A stretch of 64,000 nucleotides of DNA, from assembly GCF_000468115.1 (NCBI RefSeq), contig NZ_AVQI01000059.1, forward strand, positions 1 to 64,000, read 5' to 3'. The notes beneath the pieces are model-generated. The model did not search any database, was not told the DNA's origin, and was given only the letters and a program-made list of their open reading frames with translations. A program made the translations under genes and the position numbers. This document shows, piece after piece, positions 1 through 7,596 of the stretch. Position 1 is the stretch's first letter, and each line of letters opens with the position of its first letter. Source of the stretch: Treponema socranskii subsp. socranskii VPI DR56BR1116 = ATCC 35536 (GTDB lineage: Bacteria > Spirochaetota > Spirochaetia > Treponematales > Treponemataceae).

Positions 1-32
1 AATTCCCGCAAAAATAATTCCGCGCGTATCGA

Positions 33-1889
33 TCATTCCCAGCCGAATGTCGCAGGCGGCTTATTCGTCGCGTCGTAGTAGACCGCATCGACAAAGGGGA
101 GGGCGGCAATTTTTTGTACGATGCGCTCAAGTACATCCTGCGGCAAGTGCGCAAAGCGCGCGGTCATCACGTCTTCGCTGCATACCGGACGCAGCACGAA
201 GCTTGCGCGGTCGGGCGAGGACGCATAGGGCAAGTCGATCGTCAAATGCTGGAACACTTTATCGTACCATCCCGATTCGTAAAGCGCTTCGAGTGCGATG
301 TCGTCCGCTTCGCGAAGCCGGTCGAGCCGCTTTTTATCGCAATAGCCTTTTTGCAGCGAAAGCTTTACGCCCGGCTTTCGGTAGAGGCGGATGAGCGTGC
401 GGTTTATAAAAGAAGCCTTATTCGTGATGTGGGACGATGCCGCTTCGAGCGCATCCCAATCTTCGGGTGTGCGGTAAAAACCGTCTGCAAGCGTTTCGAA
501 TGAAAGCACTGCCGGAAAGCGGTAGGTGCGGAAATCTCCCTGCACGCCGACCGAACGCACCGGAAGGGCATATCGCTCCGTTAGGGTTTGTGAAAGCGGA
601 ATGCGCATCGCCTCTATTTCTTTTTCAGCGTTTTTAAAATCACTTTTGTCTTTTTCGCTCATCGTACCGTCCGAACACAATACGTTGATCGAAAGGCCGG
701 GGCCGGGGAAGGGATGGCGGCGGATGAGGGAAGGGGCGAGACCGAGCTTTTTTCCGATGTTCCGCACTTCGTCTTTGTAAAGATTTTTCAGCGGTTCGAT
801 TATCAAGCCCTTTTCGATGAGCGATTGAATTCCTTCGACGCGGTTATGGTGCGTTTTGATGACGTTTGAATTTTTCGTCCCGCCCGATTCGATGATGTCG
901 GGATAGAGCGTACCTTGCGCGAGCATCCATGATTCCCCGTCCAAGTGCCTTTCGGCGACGATGGCGTCTCGAACGGCGATAAAGGTTTCTCCGACCGCAA
1001 CGCGTTTTTTTTGCGGATCGACAAGGCCGCTCACGGCTTTCAAAAAACGCTCACTCGCGTCTTCGACGATAAAATTGGTAAAGCCCGCCGCACGGTAGTG
1101 TTCGGCGACGGCTTTGCTTTCGCCTTTACGCATAAAGCCGTTATCGATATGCAGTCCAAGCACGCGATCCTGTCCGAGCGCTTTATTTAAAAGCGCAAAG
1201 GTGACGCTGCTGTCGACGCCTCCGCTTAAAAAAAGCAGCACGTTTTTATCTTCTGCTTCGCGTTGTATGTCGCCTATGATCATTTCCAAAACCGCTTTTT
1301 CATCCCAATTTTTTTCCATGCCGCAAAATCGAGCAAAGTTTTCGAACACTGCGTTTCCGCACGGCGTGTCGGCAACTTCGCAGTGAAACTGCAGACTGAA
1401 GCGCTTTTTTGCAAGGTTTTGCAAAGCTGCGTATTTACAGTTTTCCGTGCTGCCCGTTTTTTCAAATCCGTCCGCGATCTTCGTCACTTCATCCTGATGG
1501 CTCATCCATACTTGCATAGGAGAAGCGATACCGGAAAAAAGCGGGGACGCGGTGTGTGGATCGATCGTAAGATGCGCTATACCGAATTCTCCCGCCTCTC
1601 CTTTTTCCACTTTTCCGCCGTAATGCTGCGCCATGAGCTGGTGTCCGTAGCAGAGCCCCAAAATCGGAATGTCGGAATCCAAAATCGATTTGTTGAAGAC
1701 GGGGACATTCGCGTCGTACACCGAAGCGGGGCCTCCGCTTAAAACGATCCCCTTTGCCCCTTCGATTTCCGAAAGAGAAGCGGAGGGGAGGGCGATTTCG
1801 GAATAATAACCGAGAGCGCGGAAACGCTTTGCGATCAAGTGCGCGTATTGACTTCCGAAATCGAGAACGATGATTTTTGAGAGCGGCAT
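33..1889 (-). CDS. guaA: GMP synthase (glutamine-hydrolysing)
   Basis: Converts XMP to GMP using ATP and glutamine in the cytosol. The N-terminal class I amidotransferase domain shows the nucleophile motif GLCYGHQ and the catalytic-His region QFHCEV. The ATP-pyrophosphatase domain carries the P-loop LSGGVDSS, and the dimerisation domain ends in PPATFGWE. At 618 residues it is about 90 longer than the usual 510-530. The extra sequence lies between RRHPFPGPG and SVGVQGDFRTY in the C-terminal domain, as in the long-form GuaA proteins. The ATG at 1889 is preceded by AGGAAA, and a promoter lies just upstream. The stop is close to the window edge and no terminator is visible. Confidence 0.97.
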   Translation of the reverse strand: MPLSKIIVLDFGSQYAHLIAKRFRALGYYSEIALPSASLSEIEGAKGIVLSGGPASVYDANVPVFNKSILDSDIPILGLCYGHQLMAQHYGGKVEKGEAGEFGIAHLTIDPHTASPLFSGIASPMQVWMSHQDEVTKIADGFEKTGSTENCKYAALQNLAKKRFSLQFHCEVADTPCGNAVFENFARFCGMEKNWDEKAVLEMIIGDIQREAEDKNVLLFLSGGVDSSVTFALLNKALGQDRVLGLHIDNGFMRKGESKAVAEHYRAAGFTNFIVEDASERFLKAVSGLVDPQKKRVAVGETFIAVRDAIVAERHLDGESWMLAQGTLYPDIIESGGTKNSNVIKTHHNRVEGIQSLIEKGLIIEPLKNLYKDEVRNIGKKLGLAPSLIRRHPFPGPGLSINVLCSDGTMSEKDKSDFKNAEKEIEAMRIPLSQTLTERYALPVRSVGVQGDFRTYRFPAVLSFETLADGFYRTPEDWDALEAASSHITNKASFINRTLIRLYRKPGVKLSLQKGYCDKKRLDRLREADDIALEALYESGWYDKVFQHLTIDLPYASSPDRASFVLRPVCSEDVMTARFAHLPQDVLERIVQKIAALPFVDAVYYDATNKPPATFGWE

Positions 1890-1907
1890 AGTGTTTCCTG
1901 TCTATAA

Positions 1908-1936
1908 AAAATAGTGTTTAAAATACGGCATTGCAA
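1908..1936 (-). promoter_or_regulatory. guaA promoter
   Basis: On the minus strand TTGCAA (1931-1936) and TATTTT (1908-1913) are separated by 17 nt. A Shine-Dalgarno AGGAAA follows before the guaA ATG, so this gene has a conventional short leader. The remaining sequence to 2063 contains no convincing gene. Confidence 0.55.
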
Positions 1937-2063
1937 AAATATCGATTTTTCAAAAATGCGCCGACCGTTCGCTTATTATATCACAGTATCGCTTTTTTGT
2001 GCGCGCTCGCGTACACGCATTGTGAGAGCATTAGGACGGCATTTTTATGTTTTTGGAGAGTGC

Positions 2064-2092
2064 TTGACAAATACTAATAGTGTTGATAATAT
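2064..2092 (+). promoter_or_regulatory. Promoter of the toxin-antitoxin operon
   Basis: A perfect TTGACA (2064-2069) is followed after 17 nt by TAATAT (2087-2092). Transcription from here would give a leader of about 100 nt carrying the palindrome at 2153-2176 before the antitoxin ATG. Confidence 0.65.
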
Positions 2093-2152
2093 TATTAAAA
2101 ATAACTTGTACTATCGTATCGGATGCAAGCTTTTAGGTATTTTAAAAGTTAT

Positions 2153-2176
2153 CTCTAAAAACTGCAGTTTTTAGAG
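2153..2176. repeat. Perfect 24-bp palindrome upstream of the toxin-antitoxin pair
   Basis: Each 12-bp half reads CTCTAAAAACTG and the other half is its exact reverse complement. It lies in the predicted leader, 28 bp before the antitoxin ATG. It could be an operator for the RHH antitoxin, an RNA hairpin, or a member of a dispersed repeat family. A related hairpin lies upstream of recA (56457-56497). Confidence 0.7.
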
Positions 2177-2204
2177 GTGCCCTGATGTTTTACGGGATGT
2201 TTTT

Positions 2205-2468
2205 ATGCAGAGTGTTCGAAAGAAAACTAAGACCAAAATTATGAGTTTCAGCATTACCAGTACCGTATTTGATGAAGTGGATGCTTATTGTAAAGAGCGC
2301 GGTTGTTCGCGCAGTTGGTTTATTAATAAGGCTGTCAGCAGCTTTATGAAAGACTGTTTGGAAAATAAGGCGGATTATGATGTCGCCATTGCCGCTTTGG
2401 AAAGATTTAAAAAGAGTAATGGAAAGACATATACAAGTGATGAACTCCGGAAGGAATTCGGATTGTGA
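2205..2468 (+). CDS. RHH-type antitoxin of a RelE-family toxin-antitoxin pair
   Basis: An 87-residue protein whose N-terminal half looks like a ribbon-helix-helix DNA-binding domain: a beta strand in MSFSITSTVF followed by helices around EVDAYCKERGCSRSWFINKAV. The C-terminal half (YTSDELRKEFGL) would wrap the toxin. Its stop overlaps the GTG start of the toxin gene (GTGA), the usual coupling for such pairs. The ATG at 2241 (MSFSITST) is an alternative start. The 2205 start is preferred because it keeps the whole first strand and has GGGA upstream. Autorepression at the palindrome 2153-2176 is an inference. Confidence 0.8.
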   Translation: MQSVRKKTKTKIMSFSITSTVFDEVDAYCKERGCSRSWFINKAVSSFMKDCLENKADYDVAIAALERFKKSNGKTYTSDELRKEFGL

Positions 2469-2728
2469 GAGTTGTATATTCGGGAGATGCGAGAAAGCAG
2501 TTAAAAAAATTAGATAACTCGGTCAAGGTAAGAATTCTTGACTATATGGACGAGGTTTCGAAACTCGATGATCCGAGAGCCAGAGGCAAGGCTTTAGTCG
2601 GAAATTATATCGGCTTATGGCGCTATCGTGTTGGAGATTACAGAATCCTTTGTGATATAAAAAATGATGAGCTTTGTATTCTCGTTGTAGACGTCGGGCA
2701 TAGGCGCGACGTCTATGAATACAAGTAA
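2465..2728 (+). CDS. RelE/ParE-family toxin
   Basis: An 87-residue protein with the RelE/ParE layout: an N-terminal strand (MRVVYSGDARKQLKKLD), a helix pair, the central segment IGLWRYRVGDYRILCDI and the C-terminal strand with HRRDVYEYK. The RYRVGDYRI and VGHRRDVY motifs are typical of RelE-like mRNA interferases, which cut mRNA on the ribosome. The GTG start overlaps the antitoxin stop, and AAGGA lies upstream inside the antitoxin gene. RelE versus ParE activity cannot be decided here. Confidence 0.85.
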   Translation: MRVVYSGDARKQLKKLDNSVKVRILDYMDEVSKLDDPRARGKALVGNYIGLWRYRVGDYRILCDIKNDELCILVVDVGHRRDVYEYK

Positions 2729-2782
2729 TATGCTTGAACCTTTTAGAAAAAAAACTTACGTACACATATCTTCCGTCCGGCA

Positions 2783-2816
2783 ATAAAAAAAACGCCCCGC
2801 GGGAGGCGGGACGTTT
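2783..2816 (-). terminator. Rho-independent terminator of the ABC-transporter operon
   Basis: On the minus strand an 11-bp GC-rich stem (one G-U pair) with a CTCC loop is followed by eight T residues. It lies 54 bp beyond the stop of the fused ATPase gene. The plus strand has no useful T-run after the stem. Confidence 0.85.
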
Positions 2817-2869
2817 CAAAACGACGGTAGGCGCGCCTGCGATTTTACGCGGGGGCGCATAAGAGCCGT

Positions 2870-4324
2870 TTAATTTCCGGTGAACTGGCCGACCAGTTCG
2901 GGGAAATCGAAACTCTTTTCGACAAAGTAGCGGAGGTCGAAATCCTCATGCGTGACGATAACCAAAATCGTCGCGTGGACGGCGAGGTATTCGGAAATTG
3001 CCTGCATGACTTTGAGGCGCGTTTCGAAATCGATGTGCGCGAAGGGTTCGTCGAGCAGGAGGATATCCGGCTTTGCAGTGAGCGCACGTGCGATATCCAT
3101 GCGCTTCATCTCTCCGGACGACAGCTGCTGCGGCCGCTCGTCGAGGTTTGCGCTCGTAAGGCCGACCTTTTCGAGGTTCTTTTCGAGCTCTTCGATCGTG
3201 CCGCCTTCGCTTGACGCGGAAATCTGTTTAAACGAATCGCGGATGCTCAAATCGGGGAAAAACGAAAAGCGCGAATCCTGCTGTACGACCGTCATACGGC
3301 GGCGGAACGGCTTAAATGCTTTCGGATCTCTTCCCGTTTCTTTCGGCTTTAAGGCGACCAAATCGGAACCTTCCATGAGGATCTGTCCTTTGGTACTGTC
3401 GAGCAGGCGAAGGATCGCCTTAATCGTCGTAGACTTTCCGCAGCCTGAAGGGCCGGTGAGTCCGTACACGGTCGAACGTTCGAATTTGAGGTTCAATCCC
3501 TTAAATGCGGTAAAGGTGCGCTCTCCGAAGATACCGCGCTTAAAATACGTTTGCGACACGTTTTTCAATTCGATCGCAGTTCCCGACGCGCCTTTTTTCG
3601 CATCGGGCTTTTCGTAGCCTTCCATTTCGGGAAGCTCTTTCATCTGTTCGATGATGCCGTCTTTGAGCATAAACGCTTTGTCGAGCGTGAGCCGTTTGAT
3701 AAAGTCAAGATCGTGACTGACCATGAGGAAGGTTTTATCTTTCGGGCCGAGTATTTCGTTGTTCAAAAACGTGACGAAGTGCTTTCGGAGATTGCGGTCG
3801 AGGTTTACGGTCGGCTCGTCCAACAGGATGAGATTTCCTTTCCGCGACAAAAGAATCATGAGCGTGATGCGCTGCATTTCACCGCCCGAAATCTCGTCGG
3901 GATAGAGGCGCGCAAACGCTTCAAAATCGAGTGAAAAATATTTTGTGAGCCGCTCGACGATAACCGGCCGTTGTCCCGGAGCGAGCAGGGCAAGGTTTTG
4001 ATCGAGGGTTAAAGCGGGGTTCATAACTTGGGCGGTTTCCGCCGGTATGAACATGAGTCCCGACTGTGCGATCTGAGACCATTCGCCGAAGCCGAGCTTG
4101 TGGTTGAAGTACGCGGGAATCCCGTTCACTTTCATGGCCCCTTCGAAGGTAAAAATCTTCGTAGAGAGAATTCCGGCGACGGATTTCAAAAACACCGATT
4201 TACCGGTACCCGTCGGTCCCATGATGACGGCGGAAGCATGCGATTCAAGCGAAAAGCTGCAGTTTTTGAGGAGCACGCGCTCACCGAGACGGATCGAAAA
4301 ATTATCAAGCGAAATAGGTGTCAT
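2870..4324 (-). CDS. Oligopeptide-type ABC transporter, fused double ATPase (OppD-OppF-like)
   Basis: A 484-residue cytosolic protein with two complete ABC domains in one chain. The first has Walker A GPTGTGKS, signature ISGGEMQRI and Walker B LILLDEP. The second has GPSGCGKS, signature LSSGEMKRM and ILLLDEP. It should energise the two permeases encoded upstream for peptide or nickel-type uptake. The ATG at 4324 overlaps the stop of the permease gene (ATGA) and has GGGAGGAAA upstream. A 26-codon longer reading frame is rejected for that reason. It is the last gene of the operon and is followed by a good terminator. Confidence 0.92.
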   Translation of the reverse strand: MTPISLDNFSIRLGERVLLKNCSFSLESHASAVIMGPTGTGKSVFLKSVAGILSTKIFTFEGAMKVNGIPAYFNHKLGFGEWSQIAQSGLMFIPAETAQVMNPALTLDQNLALLAPGQRPVIVERLTKYFSLDFEAFARLYPDEISGGEMQRITLMILLSRKGNLILLDEPTVNLDRNLRKHFVTFLNNEILGPKDKTFLMVSHDLDFIKRLTLDKAFMLKDGIIEQMKELPEMEGYEKPDAKKGASGTAIELKNVSQTYFKRGIFGERTFTAFKGLNLKFERSTVYGLTGPSGCGKSTTIKAILRLLDSTKGQILMEGSDLVALKPKETGRDPKAFKPFRRRMTVVQQDSRFSFFPDLSIRDSFKQISASSEGGTIEELEKNLEKVGLTSANLDERPQQLSSGEMKRMDIARALTAKPDILLLDEPFAHIDFETRLKVMQAISEYLAVHATILVIVTHEDFDLRYFVEKSFDFPELVGQFTGN

Positions 4325-5127
4325 GCGTTTCCTCCCTCTTTTTCGTTCAGCACGATCAAAAAGGCGACGCTGATCGCGATGAGTATGGCGGACGGAATCC
4401 AAAGGAGGATCGGGTCGCCTCCTTCAAATAGCGCGTCTCGGTGCGCGGCGATGAGTGCGCCCGGACTCAAGTGAGCAGGGGTGCCGTAACTGCCGAAACC
4501 GAGCTGAATGATAAAACCGAACGAACAGTCGAGGACGAGCGTTTTCAGCAAAATGCCCGCCGCAACGCGGCGGAATGTACTGCGCATCAAGTCGGTCGTC
4601 ATCAAAATGGCGAGAATGCGCATCTTCGGAAATCCGTACGAGCGGAACGACAAGCTGTATTTTCGGTTGTACAGATCGATGAGCGGGATCGCGATGCTGC
4701 GAACCGCTTCCGGCAGCGTCGTCACCGTTGCCGCGAGCACGAATACGATGAGCGACATCATCGTCGATGCCGCACTCGTATGGCGTGCGAGGTAGCCCGA
4801 TACCGGAGCGTAGCAAAAGAGCGCTACGAGGATCGCCGGAATCGATTCCACCGCATTGAGGATATTTGCGAAACTTCGCCCGACGTGCATATTCAATACG
4901 CTTATGTAGCCGAGTATAAAGCTCAGCAACATCGCGAAAAGCACAGTCGCCGCAAGCGTAATCGACAGCTCTTTAAACGACGAAACGAGCGACGTAAAAT
5001 AACCGGAGTCGACGATCCTTTGCGGTGCGAAACCTGCAAAATACGACGGCGAAAGCCACGAAAGTGCGAGAGGCGATATCAAAACGACGATGCACAGTAT
5101 TTTAAGAACATTAAATAGCTTTTTCAT
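4321..5127 (-). CDS. ABC transporter permease (DppC/OppC-like)
   Basis: A 268-residue inner-membrane protein with an N-terminal transmembrane segment and about five further segments, sized like the second permease of peptide/nickel ABC systems. The cytoplasmic coupling region lies around EAVRSIAIPLIDLYNRKYSL. The ATG is preceded by GAGGTGGT, and the 5' end overlaps the preceding permease gene by 17 bp. Its stop overlaps the ATPase start, implying coupled translation. Substrate is unknown. Confidence 0.85.
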   Translation of the reverse strand: MKKLFNVLKILCIVVLISPLALSWLSPSYFAGFAPQRIVDSGYFTSLVSSFKELSITLAATVLFAMLLSFILGYISVLNMHVGRSFANILNAVESIPAILVALFCYAPVSGYLARHTSAASTMMSLIVFVLAATVTTLPEAVRSIAIPLIDLYNRKYSLSFRSYGFPKMRILAILMTTDLMRSTFRRVAAGILLKTLVLDCSFGFIIQLGFGSYGTPAHLSPGALIAAHRDALFEGGDPILLWIPSAILIAISVAFLIVLNEKEGGNA

Positions 5128-5995
5128 ACCACCTCGGATAAATCAGGAATAGAATGGTCTTTACCAAAAATGCTACGACCGCGTTGACGCACAAAAGGAT
5201 AAACACCGACGCTACGAGCAAATCGGTGTTCGTAGCAAGCAACGCATCGAGCAGCGTACTGCCGAGTCCGGGAAATGAAAATACGATTTCCGCGATCGTA
5301 ACTCCTCCGATGATCGCCGGCACTTTACCCGCAAGGTAAGGGATAAAGCGCGGCAGACTCGAAGAAAAAAGATAGCCCGAATAGGTTTCCGGCAGCGGAA
5401 AAAATCGTCCCAAATTACGGCCGAGCGTTGAAAACACGACCGCGTGAGTCGAATTGACCTGTCTGAGCATATCGGCTTTGAGAAAGTTCGTCGCATCCCA
5501 CGAAAGCCCTCCGAGCACAACGGTGATAAGCGCGATGATGATAAACGGGGCGTCGCTTCCGAACGCATTCGCCAGCACCCAAAAGCCGACGAACAGCGGC
5601 ACCGCAGCGAGAACGGACGTGACCAAGCCCAAAAATCCTCCGAAGCGTTCGGCTCCGGCGGATTCGTGGTGCTCGGACATATACTGTCCCGTTACGGTGT
5701 ACGCGGAAGAGGCAAGGGCGATGACGGTCAAAATAAAGAGCGCGAGCAGCGTCAGCGGTAAAGTGACGGCCGCTCCCGATGCGATAATCTGACCTGAGCT
5801 GAAACCGGGATGTGCAATGGAAAAATCTTCCGATCCCGAAATAAGCAGCAAAAACGACCGTGCCGCTTCGGCATAGCTTTCAAGCGGCGCGCCGATCGAA
5901 AGCAGATAAAATGCCGAAAGCACGAGTGTTCCCGCCACGGCAAATACGATGCCGTGGATGATGAATTCTCGGATCAAAAAGCGTAGAAAACGCAT
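5111..5995 (-). CDS. ABC transporter permease (DppB/OppB-like)
   Basis: A 294-residue integral membrane protein with about six transmembrane segments. Near the C-terminus the segment GGVTIAEIVFSFPGLGSTLL matches the conserved region of the first permease of peptide/nickel importers. It starts 8 bp after the binding-protein gene with GGGAG as ribosome-binding site, and it overlaps the second permease. It should form the heterodimeric channel with that protein. Confidence 0.88.
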   Translation of the reverse strand: MRFLRFLIREFIIHGIVFAVAGTLVLSAFYLLSIGAPLESYAEAARSFLLLISGSEDFSIAHPGFSSGQIIASGAAVTLPLTLLALFILTVIALASSAYTVTGQYMSEHHESAGAERFGGFLGLVTSVLAAVPLFVGFWVLANAFGSDAPFIIIALITVVLGGLSWDATNFLKADMLRQVNSTHAVVFSTLGRNLGRFFPLPETYSGYLFSSSLPRFIPYLAGKVPAIIGGVTIAEIVFSFPGLGSTLLDALLATNTDLLVASVFILLCVNAVVAFLVKTILFLIYPRWYEKAI

Positions 5996-6003
5996 AGCAC
6001 TCC

Positions 6004-7596
6004 CTATTTAATTTTCCAATTTTCGGCTGAAAGGAACGGATTGTCCGTAGCGATCGCAACGTTGTCTAAACCGCGGGAGTATACGTCTTTTTCCAGCGAG
6101 CACAAGTACAGCGCAGGCGAAAGTTCGCAGAGGCGCTTGTCTATCTGAAGCGTCAGATCGATCCAGTTTGCGGTAACGATCTCTTTTTCCCACGCGTCAA
6201 ACAGACTATTCAATTTGCTGTCCGCGATTCCGGTGACGTTTTTCGAACCGTTCGAGCGGTACCAGTCGCCCAAGCTCGAATAGAGGTTATCAAAGCCTTC
6301 GCAGTACATGAGCGCGAGTTCGAATGATTTTTCGGTATGTACCATGCGATCGAAAACTCTGTCGCCGGTGCGCTTGGCTTCAACGTTCAAGCCGATTTCG
6401 GCAAGCTGTTTGACGATGCCGCTCGCCATTTTGGCACCGAATTCGCCCATAGAGTCGGGGTAGAGGAGGATCGCGTTTTGGCCTGAAACGCCGCCGGAAG
6501 AAGCGAGGCTCTTTGCTTTGTTAAGGTCGTAAGCAAGGAATGTCGGCATCGGCTTGTCGACGTATTCGGGAATATTCGCCGAAAAGAGGTTCGACGGGAA
6601 GGGACCGTAGTTTAAGATGACGCCCGATTTTTGATCGGTGATCGACGGAATAAGCACTTCGCGGTCGAGCGCCATTGCCATAGCCTGGCGTCCGTCGGCG
6701 TTCGGGAAGAGTTTCGTATTGATCGCGACTTCGTAGAACGCGTACGGGATGTACGAATTGATATCGACGTTCGGAATCTTCGCGACTTCGGCTCTGTCCA
6801 TCGGGTTCGTTTCGAGGATGACATTGACGCGGCCTTTGCGCATTTCGTTCATGCGGATAATCGGGTCGATGACGCGCTTCATGACGAGGCTCGACGTCTG
6901 CGGCTTCGATTTAAAATAGGTACCGTTCGCATCGAAGGTAACCCATTTGCCGATTTCCCACGTCGCAAGTTTAAAGGGACCCGTTCCGACAGGTTCGGTT
7001 GCGAATTTACGTTCGTTTTCGCCCGCACGCATATTGACTTGCATATTCTGTCCGTTATATTTCGACGGAACGATTTTAAACGTGAGCACGGGATATGCGC
7101 GGAATTCCGGTATCGGATTGATGAATTCGACCTTTACCGTTCTGTCGTTTTCGGCGGTAACGCTTTTAATAAACGACATAAGATAGTCGCGCTTCGGAGA
7201 ATTGTTCGCTTCGTCCGTATACGCGGCAAACGAATAGACGACGTCGTCCGAAGTGACGGGATTGCCGTCATGCCATTTTACGTCGTTGAGGGTAACCGTA
7301 TACGTTTTTTTGTCTGCGGGATTTTGCACGATGCTTTCGGCAAGCGCGAGATCCGAGTAAAGCGAACCGCTGGTTTTATCGACTTCAAAGTTGACCAAAC
7401 CGTCGAACAAGAGTTCGGCAGCGTTCAAGCCCGACGTATTTTGCTCAAGTACGGGGTTCAAAGAATCCGGCAGCGTCGACACGGCGATGACCGCGCCTTT
7501 CGGCTGAGCTCTCCACACGATAAACGCGCCCGCCGATATCAGTACGATAAGCGCGATGATAATAACGGCAATAATGCCTTTTTTGTTGATCTTCAT
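6004..7596 (-). CDS. Extracellular solute-binding protein, family 5 (peptide/nickel type)
   Basis: A 530-residue protein with one N-terminal membrane segment (IIAVIIIALIVLISAGAFIV) and no lipobox cysteine, so it is probably membrane-tethered in the periplasm. The family 5 signature region is VKWHDGNPVTSDDVVYSF at about residues 105-125. It should capture the substrate for the downstream permeases. Its ATG overlaps the stop of the lipoprotein gene by 1 bp. The actual substrate cannot be told from the sequence. Confidence 0.9.
   Translation of the reverse strand: MKINKKGIIAVIIIALIVLISAGAFIVWRAQPKGAVIAVSTLPDSLNPVLEQNTSGLNAAELLFDGLVNFEVDKTSGSLYSDLALAESIVQNPADKKTYTVTLNDVKWHDGNPVTSDDVVYSFAAYTDEANNSPKRDYLMSFIKSVTAENDRTVKVEFINPIPEFRAYPVLTFKIVPSKYNGQNMQVNMRAGENERKFATEPVGTGPFKLATWEIGKWVTFDANGTYFKSKPQTSSLVMKRVIDPIIRMNEMRKGRVNVILETNPMDRAEVAKIPNVDINSYIPYAFYEVAINTKLFPNADGRQAMAMALDREVLIPSITDQKSGVILNYGPFPSNLFSANIPEYVDKPMPTFLAYDLNKAKSLASSGGVSGQNAILLYPDSMGEFGAKMASGIVKQLAEIGLNVEAKRTGDRVFDRMVHTEKSFELALMYCEGFDNLYSSLGDWYRSNGSKNVTGIADSKLNSLFDAWEKEIVTANWIDLTLQIDKRLCELSPALYLCSLEKDVYSRGLDNVAIATDNPFLSAENWKIK

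Noticed and set aside
1914-2174. 86-codon plus-strand frame before the antitoxin
   Set aside because: It spans the guaA promoter, the toxin-antitoxin promoter and the palindrome, and has no recognisable protein features.
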